Both the position numbers and the translations under genes were made by a program. Of a DNA stretch of 64,000 bases, positions 1 to 8,588 are shown piece by piece. Location of the stretch: assembly GCA_030645235.1 (NCBI GenBank), contig JAUSMV010000030.1:930001-994000 (forward strand), read 5' to 3'. The stretch is from Parvibaculum sp. Lineage in GTDB: Bacteria > Pseudomonadota > Alphaproteobacteria > Parvibaculales > Parvibaculaceae. How positions within the stretch are numbered: the stretch's first letter is position 1; every line of letters begins with the position of its first letter. The notes under the pieces are model-generated. The model was not told the origin of the DNA. It did no database searches and saw only the letters and a program-made list of their open reading frames with translations.

Positions 1-2824
1 GCGACAATTCTGCGCCTGCGCGCGCACGCATGGTGTCGGACGCGATGCCATCCAGCGCAAAAGCACCCGCGCCGCCGCCTGTTTCGCTAAAGCCGTCGCG
101 CTCCACATGCTGGTAGGTCACACCTGCCTGCGGAGTGAGCGTGAAAGCGCCGTTGAGCGGCAGATCATGGCCGATGCCGAGACCCGCGCCGCCTGACCAG
201 GCTTCCGGTGCGCCGCGCGCCGTGAGAAGAACGCCGCCCGCCAGCACATTGCGTGACACGGATTGGTCCTGATAGGCCGCTGTCAGTGCGCCCGTCGCCC
301 ATGTGCTGCCCGTCTTGTAAGAGCCATAGGCGGCTGCGTGATAGCCGTCGATGGTTGAGCGCGAGCCGCCGCCTGCGGTTGTCGCCTTGCCATCGAGATA
401 GCCGCCTGCGAGGCCGAACTTCATCTCGCCGCTTTGCCAGATGTCGCCGCCGAAGGCGCCGCCCGTATTGCGGCTCTCAAAGCCGCGCGATAAGCCATCG
501 CCCGCGCGGTCGGAGCGGTCCGAGAGGGTCGTTGCCCAAAGCGTTTGGCCCGTACCGGCGCTGCGGCTCGCCTGACCCAACACCGTGTCGAGAAAGAGGA
601 AGCCCTGCGATGCACCTGCCGACATTGCACCGTTGAGGCTTGAGGATGATGTTGAAACCAGTGTCAGAACATTGGGATTTGAATAATCAAGCACGCCTGC
701 ACCGGCGAAAGCGAACGCGCCTGTGATGCCGCCGGTTGCGGTGAGAATGTCACCGGCAAAGCCGTCCGTGCCGCCTGTAAATGTCGCCTGCAAGATCGCG
801 CCCGGATCAATCGTCACCGTGCCCGGTGCGCCCGACACATTAAGCTGGTCGGCCAGACCACCGGCGATTTCAACATCAAAGACCGAACCCGCCGCCATGG
901 TGACGGAACCCACGACATTCATCACACCGGGCGACTGGCCGGGCGCGAGCGTGCCGTAGTTGGTGATATCGCCTTCGATGAGTCCTGTGCCGCCCAGCGT
1001 CGCGCCTTGTTCAATCGTGATGCCTGACGACGCATAGAGATTGCCGATCGCGACAAGTTTGCCGGAATTGATTGTGACCGTATCAGCAAACGTGGAGGTC
1101 AGTGTCCCGAGCGTCCATGTGCCTGTGGCATTCACAGTCAGTTCGTCAAAGCCCAAGACATTGTCGATGAGCGTGCCTGCGCCTTGCAGCACCAGACTGT
1201 CGCCATTGCCGCTGCCGCCGCCTTCGATAGAGCCGATGATCGTTGCCGAATTGAGAATGACCGTGTTGCTAAAGCCGCCGTTCATATCAATCGCGGTGCC
1301 GCCCGTGCCGACGACTGTGCCGTTGATGGTGATCGTGTCGAAGGTGTCGCTCACATAGAGGCCGTTGTAGCCCGAGAGATAGGCGTTCTCACCGAGAAAA
1401 ACGGAATTATAGAACCCCCCCGCCATCACAATCGCAGGCGCATCGGCTGCCAATATTTGCGCCTGGCCATTGAGCGTGATGGTGCTGTCGATATTGCCGC
1501 CGAGCAGAAGGCCGACCATACCACGCGGCCCCATTTCGGCATTGGTCGTGTCAATCGTCGCATAGTCGTTGAGCGCAACTTCGTTCCCCAAACCATAAAC
1601 GGCAACGCCCGCACCGCCAGAATTTGCGTAGCCGTTCATCGTCACAGAAGAGTTGCCGTTCAGCGTCAGCTGTCCGTAAGCGCTGTTCATCACGACGCCG
1701 ATGGCGTCTTGCGCTTCGACGAAATTGAGCGTGACGTTCGCACTGTCATTGAGCGTGATGTTGACGTAATCGCCGCCCGCGCCGATGCCGGAAACATAGC
1801 TCGCTACGCCGCCATCGGCATTTACACGCACAAAGCTCGTGCCGTTGAGTATCACGGATGTGTAGTCACCGAACTGGCCGATGCCTGCATAGTCACTGGA
1901 GCCGCCGGTGCCATAGACCCGCACATTGGCCCCTCCGTTGAGCGTGATCGTACCGAAATCGCCGCGCTGCATCGTGCCGACAATCGTGCCGGTGGCTGCA
2001 TCCTGAGCCGTGACCAGGACGAAGCCGTCATTGAACTCAATGTCGGAGGCATAGGCGAGCGGACCCGGTCCGTCGCCTATTTCGAGAATGCCGTAGATAT
2101 TCGCATTGGTCGTCGCGGCGGCGACATTCACCGTCACGCTGGCGTGATCTTCAAACGTGATCGTGCCGCGTTCGTCCGTGTCTGTAGCATAGTTGATCAC
2201 GTCCATGCCGTTGTAGTCCGTGCCCAGACCGCCATAGCCGCTCACACTGATATGCGTGTCGGCGTTGAGCGTGATCGTATGATTGCGCGAGTGGACCACG
2301 AGACCGGCATAGGACTCTGCGTCGGTGCCTGCTGTTTCCAGCTCCACCGACGAACCGCCGGAAGCGGCGCTGAACGTGAATGTGACATTATCGCCGTCGA
2401 GCAAAATGGCGGGCGTTGACTCGCCCGTCGATGTCGCACGCACGTCGCCGCCATTGATGATGAGCGTTGCATCATCGCCATATGTATCAATCGTGCCGTA
2501 ATAGTCAGAGCCGGTGCTTGTGGCCAATGAGGTCGGGTTGAGCGTTATGGTGTTGCGGTCACCGACAAGCTGAACCGCCGGACCACCCGTGCCGGAAATA
2601 TCCGCGCCGGCCGCAATCGTCACACTCACATCATCGGCTGTGCCGGTGACGGGCGTATTGCCGGGCCCTGTACATGTGATGACCGCATTATTTGCGACCG
2701 GGCCGCCCGAACAGGCAGCATAGGCCGGACTTGCCCCGAGGATGCCCGCGCCGAACATGAATGCGCCTGCCGCCAGCGACGACGTGCCGAGCAGTTTCGT
2801 CCTCAAACTGAATGAAAATGACAT
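1..2824 (-). CDS. Autotransporter (type Va secreted), 3-prime truncated by window edge
   Basis: The gene reads leftwards from the ATG at 2824 and runs off the window at position 1, so the end of the beta-barrel is missing. It starts with a signal peptide (MSFSFSLRTKLLGTSS..., cleavage near SPAYA). A long passenger follows, rich in Ile-Thr-Leu-Asn-Gly and Asn-Ala-Ser motifs, as expected for a right-handed beta-helix. At about 350-650 the sequence matches the start of an autotransporter barrel (LDTVLGQASRSAG, GYLDGKATTAGGGSRS, AAYQDQ). The barrel and the linker before it closely resemble the next gene upstream (2995-6813), so the two are tandem paralogues. By family knowledge the barrel inserts in the outer membrane and exports the passenger. 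What the passenger binds is unknown. The same reading frame holds at both the start and the barrel, with no frameshift seen. Confidence 0.88.
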   Translation of the reverse strand, partial: MSFSFSLRTKLLGTSSLAAGAFMFGAGILGASPAYAACSGGPVANNAVITCTGPGNTPVTGTADDVSVTIAAGADISGTGGPAVQLVGDRNTITLNPTSLATSTGSDYYGTIDTYGDDATLIINGGDVRATSTGESTPAILLDGDNVTFTFSAASGGSSVELETAGTDAESYAGLVVHSRNHTITLNADTHISVSGYGGLGTDYNGMDVINYATDTDERGTITFEDHASVTVNVAAATTNANIYGILEIGDGPGPLAYASDIEFNDGFVLVTAQDAATGTIVGTMQRGDFGTITLNGGANVRVYGTGGSSDYAGIGQFGDYTSVILNGTSFVRVNADGGVASYVSGIGAGGDYVNITLNDSANVTLNFVEAQDAIGVVMNSAYGQLTLNGNSSVTMNGYANSGGAGVAVYGLGNEVALNDYATIDTTNAEMGPRGMVGLLLGGNIDSTITLNGQAQILAADAPAIVMAGGFYNSVFLGENAYLSGYNGLYVSDTFDTITINGTVVGTGGTAIDMNGGFSNTVILNSATIIGSIEGGGSGNGDSLVLQGAGTLIDNVLGFDELTVNATGTWTLGTLTSTFADTVTINSGKLVAIGNLYASSGITIEQGATLGGTGLIEGDITNYGTLAPGQSPGVMNVVGSVTMAAGSVFDVEIAGGLADQLNVSGAPGTVTIDPGAILQATFTGGTDGFAGDILTATGGITGAFAFAGAGVLDYSNPNVLTLVSTSSSSLNGAMSAGASQGFLFLDTVLGQASRSAGTGQTLWATTLSDRSDRAGDGLSRGFESRNTGGAFGGDIWQSGEMKFGLAGGYLDGKATTAGGGSRSTIDGYHAAAYGSYKTGSTWATGALTAAYQDQSVSRNVLAGGVLLTARGAPEAWSGGAGLGIGHDLPLNGAFTLTPQAGVTYQHVERDGFSETGGGAGAFALDGIASDTMRARAGAELS

Positions 2825-2905
2825 GTCCCGCGCCCCCGCTGTGACCAATCACCCGGGGCCGCACACCACACGCATGTGGCTTTCCTGTTTTTCACTGCCC
2901 CCCAA

Positions 2906-2942
2906 ACGAAAAACTTTCAGTGTCATTAAACACTGAAAGTTT
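2906..2942 (-). terminator. Hairpin terminator between the two autotransporter genes
   Basis: A perfect 13-bp inverted repeat (2911-2923 with 2930-2942, 6-nt loop) lies downstream of the autotransporter ending at 2995. Read on the minus strand the second arm runs directly into TTTTTCGTTT, giving a Rho-independent terminator layout. The stem is AT-rich for such a GC-rich genome. The site also lies just upstream of the next autotransporter start (2824), so it could double as an operator or attenuator. Confidence 0.6.
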
Positions 2943-2994
2943 GCCGTGATCCATAATGACGTCGGTTAATCCGCTCAAAGAACGGATCAGGCCG

Positions 2995-5900
2995 CTACCA
3001 TTCCATGCGGGCACCGAGGCGCCAGCCGCCGGAGCGCTCTGCATCGCCACCAAAACCGCCGTCATAATTGACGAAGGCCGTGACGCCGTAGCCGACTGTC
3101 ATATCGACGCCTGCACCGACCGCAAGATAGGTCTGGTCGCGGCTGTCGAGATCGCCGTTAAAGGCCGCGCCTGTTGTACGGAATGTACCGGTTGTTGACG
3201 TGTCGCCATTGCGCCATTCCTGCGCCAGGGCGGCATTGATCGACGGGCGCACCTTCCACAGAGCATTTTTATCGGCGACGTTGAGCGCCAGTTCTGCGCC
3301 GACGCGACCGCGGATCGTATCGGTGGCGATTTCGTCAAGCGCCAAAGCGCCGGTGCCGCCGCCTGTTTCGGTATAGCCGTCACGTGTCATGTGCTGGTAG
3401 CCGAGGCTTGCACGCGGCGTGAAGGTAAAAGCGCCGTCGAGCGGGAACTCGTGGCCGATGCCGAAGCCGACACCGCCGAGCCATGCTTCGGGCGAGCCTT
3501 GCGCGCCGACCAGAACACCGCTGGAGAAAACATTACGTTTCGCGTTCTGATCCTGATAGGCCGCTGTCACCGCTGAGGTGAAATACGTGCCGCCGAACGT
3601 GTAGGTGCTGTAAACAGCCGCGTGGTAGCCCTCAATCGAGGTCCGCGAGCCGCCGCCTGACGTCACCGCATCGCCGTCGAGATAACCGGCGGCGAGACCG
3701 AGCGTGAAATCACCCGCGCTCATCACGTCGCCACCAAAGGCACCGCCATTGCTATTTTGATCGAAGCCGCGCGACGAGGTTGTAGCGGCCGTGCGCGTGG
3801 ACTTGCTCCAGAGCGCCGTGCCCCAGAGTGTCCTGCCGACAGAGGCGCTCTTCTGCGCTTCGTTGAGAACCGTATCAAGGAAGGTAAAGCCCTGCGCGGC
3901 ACCGGCGGACATGCCGCCGTTCATGCTGGATGACGAAGCCGCCGTCAACGAGACCGAGCCCGGTGTGCTGTAATCAAGCGCCGCGCCGCTGCCGGGCGTG
4001 AACGTGCCGGTCACGCTTGCGCCCGTTACGATGTCGCCGACGAAGCCGTCCGCACCGGGGAAGAATGTCGGTTGAACAATCGCACCAGGATCAATCGTGA
4101 CGGCACCCGTCGCATTGAGAAGGTCGGCTGCCGTGTCACCGATTTCCACCTCAAAGATCGAACCGGCATTAAAGGTCACGGGGCCGACGACATTGAGGGT
4201 GCCGGGTGAGTTACCCGGCGAGACCGTACCGCCGGCAAGAACAGTGACCGTACCTGTGATCGTACCCGCGCCGCCGAGAACACCGCCTGAGTGAACCGTG
4301 AGATCGTCCGCGGTCAGCGTACCGTTAACCGCGAGGCGACCGGCGATGATATCGACTTCATCAGCTGTGTTGGTTGAACCGACGGCGAGGTTCCAGTAGT
4401 CGCCGTCCATCGTGACGAGGCCGAAATCCTCGAAACCTTCATTAAGGATACCTGTACCGGCGAGGGTCAACTCGTCGGAGCCGCCGCCAAGCACCGAGCC
4501 GATAAGCTGCGCACTGTCGAGGGTCACAGAGTTGTTGGTGCCGCCTGATACGTCGATGGCAGTCGTACTACCGGCATCAAAGTGACCGATAACGAGGCCC
4601 GCCACGTAAAGGTTGTTTTGATTGCCGGTCAGCAAGATGCCGACTTCGCCTATGACAGCCGTGCCTTTTCCGACATTGACGGTTGTGTTGTCGCCTACCG
4701 AGTCAATGCCCGCCGCGTAGAAGCCGCCGTAAATGACGGCGCTGTCGTTCAGGGTGATTGTGACGCCGTCGCCGCTAACCCGCACACCGTCCACATAGGG
4801 GGCATAATAGGCTTCGACCATCGAGTGGCCGTTCATGGTCAACGTGTCGCCGTCGCCGGCCAAATAGACACTCTGGCCGAATGCATCATCAGATGCAGCT
4901 ATACTGATCCGCGCATCATCGTTCAGCGTGATCTGGTTGCTGTAGCCCGATGAGAAGATGCCGGTGACGTAGTTGCTGTCGTCCTGAACGTAAATGTTCA
5001 CTCTTGAATCGCCGTTCAGCGTCACGGTCGCGCCGCTACCGGCAATAGCGATACCCAGATATTTGGTATCTGCGCCTTCGCCAGCGCCGGTGATGTTCAC
5101 AGACGATGTGCCGTTCAGGACAACGCTGGGCGCCGCATCGCCCGGTGTATTGAAGGCCAGGATGCCCACATAGCCTTTAGCATCCGTGCCGCCGACCCAT
5201 TCCTCCAGGTCTTCGTCATAATGCGCACCGACATTGATCCGGCTCGCACCGTTCAGCGTGATCGGATTGCCGCCACCGAGCGACATGATACCGGTATACT
5301 TATTATCCTCGCCGTTGCTGCCTCTGATATTGATGAAGCTGTCATTGAGGGTGAGGGGCCCCATAAATTTATCCACACCGCCATAGCCGGCATTCATAAT
5401 GCCGATATATTTTGAGTCTGACGCTCCGCTGCCCTGCACGGTCACATATGAACCCGCATTGAGCGTGATGTGGCCGGTCTCAGCCGCATATTCTGCAAAA
5501 TCGACAGAGGTGATGCCGATATACTTGCTGGTGATGCCTTCACCATGCGCGTTGAGTGTGACGCCTGAGCCGCCGTTCATTTCGACAACCGGCGCATAGC
5601 CTTTGGCGGCAATGCCGAACATGTTGCTTGATTCAACATCTGTGTTCAGCGTGACGGTCGAGCCACCGCCGAGCGTGATGTGCCCGAGCTTGAAATCTTC
5701 GTCCATGCCGATAATAGAAACGCCGTAGACTTCCGCACTGCCCCCGGAACCATACGCATTGACGGTGACCGACGAGCCATTCGCAAGAGCAATCCCGCCA
5801 ATGGCTGTGTCGGAGAGGTTCTGCTGAAAGACCGCGATACCGGCATATTTGTTGTCGTCGCCGGCGCTCTCACCCGTAACGGTGACCGATGAGGCATTGA

Positions 5901-6813
5901 GCGTGACATGGGCGTCCGCACCACCAACGCTGAAAATGCCGGCATATTTCTCTTCGTCTGAAGCGCCCGCGCCGGACACGTTGATCGAGGAATTGTTCAG
6001 CGTGATGTCAGCTGCATATTTGTCATCATCGACCGCATGGGAGAGAATGCCCATCATGCTACCGGCCGTATCGGTACCATTGCGCGAGACATTGATCGAC
6101 GAGCCGCCGTTCAGCGTGATCGTATTACGGTTGGCCGAGGTTAAGGCCGTGTTCTGAAAGACGACGCCGTAATAGTCGTTTTCGACGATCTCGCTCGGGG
6201 TCGCCTCATCGCCAAGGCCTGTCACATTGATCTGTGACTCGCCGTTCAGCGTGATGGAAATTTTCTCGCCGAAGGCCTCAATGCCACCGGCCTGATGATC
6301 GTCATATTTGTTGTCGTAGCTGCCGCCGATGAAATTAATCGACGAGCCGCCGTTCAGAACAATGTTTGAACCGTCAAAACCCTGAATAGAGAGTGCATAG
6401 GAATCCTGGTCCAGATTGTATTGCGTCAGCGTGATCGACGCGCCGCCATTGAGTGTCACGTCACCGCTGTTATGGGCCTGAACCGCATTGCGCGTGTCAC
6501 CAGTGGCAGTCGCGGTTGAATCCGCACCCATGACAAGGGCTGAATTGTCATCGTACACGCCAATCGCGACTTCACCGTCCGTATCGACATGCGCGTCGGA
6601 GTTCAATGTGATCGTCGTGTTGTCGTCTGTTGTGTAAACACTGTAGGGAATATTTCCGGTGCAGGTGATCGTGATGGTGCTCGTGCCTGCCGTGACGCAG
6701 GAGCCTGCCGGAGGGAGGGCGAGCGCGGGAGACGCACCGAGCCAGAATGTTCCGGCAACTGCCAGAGCCGATGTGCTCAGCAGTTTCGTGCGCAAGCTCA
6801 GATTTCTGGCCAT
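2995..6813 (-). CDS. Autotransporter with long repetitive beta-helix passenger
   Basis: This is a complete 1272-residue autotransporter. Residues 1 to about 33 form a signal peptide (MARNLSLRTKLLSTSALAVAG, cleavage near PALA). The passenger (about 35-950) is built from roughly a dozen imperfect units of 40-45 residues. Each has an ITLNG.S.INV.G.G strand segment and many have a KYxGI motif (for example DSKYIGIMNAG, DNKYTGIMSLG, DTKYLGIAIAG), as expected for a right-handed beta-helix stalk. A VLAGGTVSPGNSPGT segment typical of the passenger/barrel junction follows. The last 280 or so residues are the outer-membrane barrel, ending RLGARMEW. It is paralogous to the neighbouring gene at 1-2824, and a hairpin terminator follows it. 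By family knowledge the likely role is surface adhesion or aggregation; no catalytic motif was seen. Confidence 0.92.
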   Translation of the reverse strand: MARNLSLRTKLLSTSALAVAGTFWLGASPALALPPAGSCVTAGTSTITITCTGNIPYSVYTTDDNTTITLNSDAHVDTDGEVAIGVYDDNSALVMGADSTATATGDTRNAVQAHNSGDVTLNGGASITLTQYNLDQDSYALSIQGFDGSNIVLNGGSSINFIGGSYDNKYDDHQAGGIEAFGEKISITLNGESQINVTGLGDEATPSEIVENDYYGVVFQNTALTSANRNTITLNGGSSINVSRNGTDTAGSMMGILSHAVDDDKYAADITLNNSSINVSGAGASDEEKYAGIFSVGGADAHVTLNASSVTVTGESAGDDNKYAGIAVFQQNLSDTAIGGIALANGSSVTVNAYGSGGSAEVYGVSIIGMDEDFKLGHITLGGGSTVTLNTDVESSNMFGIAAKGYAPVVEMNGGSGVTLNAHGEGITSKYIGITSVDFAEYAAETGHITLNAGSYVTVQGSGASDSKYIGIMNAGYGGVDKFMGPLTLNDSFINIRGSNGEDNKYTGIMSLGGGNPITLNGASRINVGAHYDEDLEEWVGGTDAKGYVGILAFNTPGDAAPSVVLNGTSSVNITGAGEGADTKYLGIAIAGSGATVTLNGDSRVNIYVQDDSNYVTGIFSSGYSNQITLNDDARISIAASDDAFGQSVYLAGDGDTLTMNGHSMVEAYYAPYVDGVRVSGDGVTITLNDSAVIYGGFYAAGIDSVGDNTTVNVGKGTAVIGEVGILLTGNQNNLYVAGLVIGHFDAGSTTAIDVSGGTNNSVTLDSAQLIGSVLGGGSDELTLAGTGILNEGFEDFGLVTMDGDYWNLAVGSTNTADEVDIIAGRLAVNGTLTADDLTVHSGGVLGGAGTITGTVTVLAGGTVSPGNSPGTLNVVGPVTFNAGSIFEVEIGDTAADLLNATGAVTIDPGAIVQPTFFPGADGFVGDIVTGASVTGTFTPGSGAALDYSTPGSVSLTAASSSSMNGGMSAGAAQGFTFLDTVLNEAQKSASVGRTLWGTALWSKSTRTAATTSSRGFDQNSNGGAFGGDVMSAGDFTLGLAAGYLDGDAVTSGGGSRTSIEGYHAAVYSTYTFGGTYFTSAVTAAYQDQNAKRNVFSSGVLVGAQGSPEAWLGGVGFGIGHEFPLDGAFTFTPRASLGYQHMTRDGYTETGGGTGALALDEIATDTIRGRVGAELALNVADKNALWKVRPSINAALAQEWRNGDTSTTGTFRTTGAAFNGDLDSRDQTYLAVGAGVDMTVGYGVTAFVNYDGGFGGDAERSGGWRLGARMEW

Positions 6814-6980
6814 AGGTTCGCCCTCAGATCCGGCACCCGCGCGGCACCGCTCAATTCACAAGCGACGATCAATAGAGCAAAAAATGTGACTTATCCATTG
6901 GCAGCACGTCACGGCTGCAAAAAATACCAAAATAGAAATGACTTTTTTGGGGAGCATTTGCGGCGATGCAATATATCCCG

Positions 6981-7475
6981 CTAATCCGCCGCCAATTTGA
7001 AGTGATCCCACCAGCACACACGAATCTGACTGCCTTTGTCCGTATAGCCCACCAACGTCAGTCCCGCATTCAGCACGGGCCGGGCGCCATAGCCCTGATT
7101 GGCAATGACAGCGGCATAGCCCGCTACCTCGGCTTGCGGGTTGGCAAGCGACCATTGACGCAGCGACTCTCTGAACAAAAAAGTCAGTGGCACGACAAGA
7201 CCTGACTTTTCGGCTTCCGGCCGGACGAGAAGCCGCATGAAGGCAAAGCGCTGACGGAGCGGCTCATAGATATGGATCTGAGCGGTTGAAATGGCCACAA
7301 GCCGGTCGCCCGAATAGGCAACCGCTACCAGTTCCTTGGCGCGCGCCTCCGCCGAGACCCCAGGCATCAGGCGTCCCGTTTCTTTCCACATTTCAATGGC
7401 ATCGCGCTCGAATTTTGGATTTTCGAGCTTCCAGGCAGGCAAGAACTTCACATCGGGCAGCGTTGCAGCACTCAT
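6981..7475 (-). CDS. Small GNAT-like protein, copy A of three
   Basis: This 164-residue protein is the last of three consecutive paralogous genes on the minus strand. Shared blocks are FLPAWK near the N-terminus, RQRFAFMR followed by RPE...G..VPLT, a LRQWS..NPQ segment, and a C-terminal AGLTLVGY...G.Q.R..WWDH. The RPE...G..VP helix region resembles the acetyl-CoA pyrophosphate loop of GNAT acetyltransferases, but the match is weak and the substrate is unknown. The ATG at 7475 was chosen because it overlaps the upstream gene's stop in an ATGA arrangement and matches the N-termini of the other copies. A longer in-frame start exists but reads through the upstream gene. Confidence 0.7.
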   Translation of the reverse strand: MSAATLPDVKFLPAWKLENPKFERDAIEMWKETGRLMPGVSAEARAKELVAVAYSGDRLVAISTAQIHIYEPLRQRFAFMRLLVRPEAEKSGLVVPLTFLFRESLRQWSLANPQAEVAGYAAVIANQGYGARPVLNAGLTLVGYTDKGSQIRVCWWDHFKLAAD

Positions 7476-7966
7476 GACACAGGTATCCTGAAATGATCCC
7501 ACCAAAACACGCGGACCTGATGGCCGTCGGGCGTATAACCGACCAATGTGAGTCCCGCAGGCAGAATGGGCTGCGCCATATAGTGCTTGTCCGTGACGAC
7601 CGCACCATAGCCAGCCAGCAACTCCTGAGGGTGGTCGAATGACCATTGGCGCAAGGTCTCACGCAAATGCACTGTGAGCGGCACGGCCAGTCCCGCTGCT
7701 TGCGCCTCAGGCCGCATCAGCATGCGCATGAAGGCGAAACGCTGACGCAGCGGCGCATAGGGTCTGACCTCAGCCGAGGTGATGCCCACAAGCCGGGCGC
7801 CCTTATAGGCCAGCACGACCAGTTCCTTCAGTCGCTCTTCCGGCCTCACGCCCGCCGGCATGACCCCCATCTCACGCCACATCGCCATGGCGTCGCCCTC
7901 GAGTGCGGCGTCGCCCCGCTTCCAGGCGGACACATAGCGAATGTTTGAGAGAAAGTCTGCGCTCAT
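7472..7966 (-). CDS. Small GNAT-like protein, copy B of three
   Basis: This 164-residue protein is the middle member of the tandem triplet. It starts MSADFLSNIRYVSAWKRGD and keeps the family blocks RQRFAFMRMLMRPEA, LRETLRQWS, AGLTLVGYTPDGHQVR and WWDHF. It begins 5 bp after the stop of copy C and overlaps copy A by 4 bp, so the three are almost certainly one transcript. The alternative reading frames of copies A and B also resemble each other, which means the duplication is still visible at DNA level. The function is unknown; a GNAT-like fold is an inference from the RPE...G..VP helix segment. No signal peptide or membrane segment is present, so it is probably cytoplasmic. Confidence 0.7.
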   Translation of the reverse strand: MSADFLSNIRYVSAWKRGDAALEGDAMAMWREMGVMPAGVRPEERLKELVVLAYKGARLVGITSAEVRPYAPLRQRFAFMRMLMRPEAQAAGLAVPLTVHLRETLRQWSFDHPQELLAGYGAVVTDKHYMAQPILPAGLTLVGYTPDGHQVRVFWWDHFRIPVS

Positions 7967-7971
7967 GGCCG

Positions 7972-8454
7972 TCACGCGACCGGCAACCGGTAATGGTCCC
8001 ACCAATAGAGCCGCACCTGCTGGCCGTCCGCATTGTAACCGGCATGGACAAGGCCCGCCGCCGTTACCGGCGTTTTGCCATAGCCTTTGGCGGAAATGGC
8101 AATGGCAAAACCCGCCACCTTCTTCTGCGGATTGGCTTTCGACCATTCGCGCAGTTCTTCCCGCATCGCAATGGTCATGGGCACGACAATGCCCGCCTTT
8201 TCAACCTCAGGACGCAGGAGAATACGTCCGAAAGCGAAACGCTGACGCACGGGCGGATGGGTCTGAACCTCCGCCGTCGTCACGCCGACCAGCCGCGCAC
8301 CGATATAGGCTGAAACGACGAGCTGGGTTGCCCTCTGCACCAGGTCGATATCAGGCGGCAACATGCGGAGTTCCTGCCACAGCGCCAAGGCATCAGCCTG
8401 CAATTTAGGGTCATTCCGCTTCCATGCGGGCACAAAGCGCAGATTATCAGTCAT
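7972..8454 (-). CDS. Small GNAT-like protein, copy C of three (first in operon)
   Basis: This 160-residue protein is the promoter-proximal member of the triplet. It starts MTDNLRFVPAWKRNDPKLQ and contains VRQRFAFGRILLRPEVEKAG, MREELREWSKANPQ, and a C-terminal GYNADGQQVRLYWWDHYRLPV. It is the most diverged of the three by eye, for example MTIAMREEL where the others have LT..(L/F)RESL or RETL. Its start faces the amidohydrolase gene at 8589 across about 130 bp, so that interval must hold two divergent promoters. No catalytic residues can be assigned with confidence. A GNAT-like acyltransferase fold is the best guess. Confidence 0.7.
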   Translation of the reverse strand: MTDNLRFVPAWKRNDPKLQADALALWQELRMLPPDIDLVQRATQLVVSAYIGARLVGVTTAEVQTHPPVRQRFAFGRILLRPEVEKAGIVVPMTIAMREELREWSKANPQKKVAGFAIAISAKGYGKTPVTAAGLVHAGYNADGQQVRLYWWDHYRLPVA

Positions 8455-8588
8455 AACGGTCTCGTCTCATTAGCTTTGCGAATCCCCAATTCGTTATTTG
8501 CGCGACGCTAGCACCTGACACAAGCCCCGCAAAATCCGCTATGCTCCCTCCCAACAGCCATCAGAGCACTTTCGGGGAGTTTCAGACC

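Noticed and set aside
1184-2419. 411-codon plus-strand frame opposite the first autotransporter
   Set aside because: It is antisense to a convincing signal peptide, passenger and barrel frame, and has a biased, domain-free composition.
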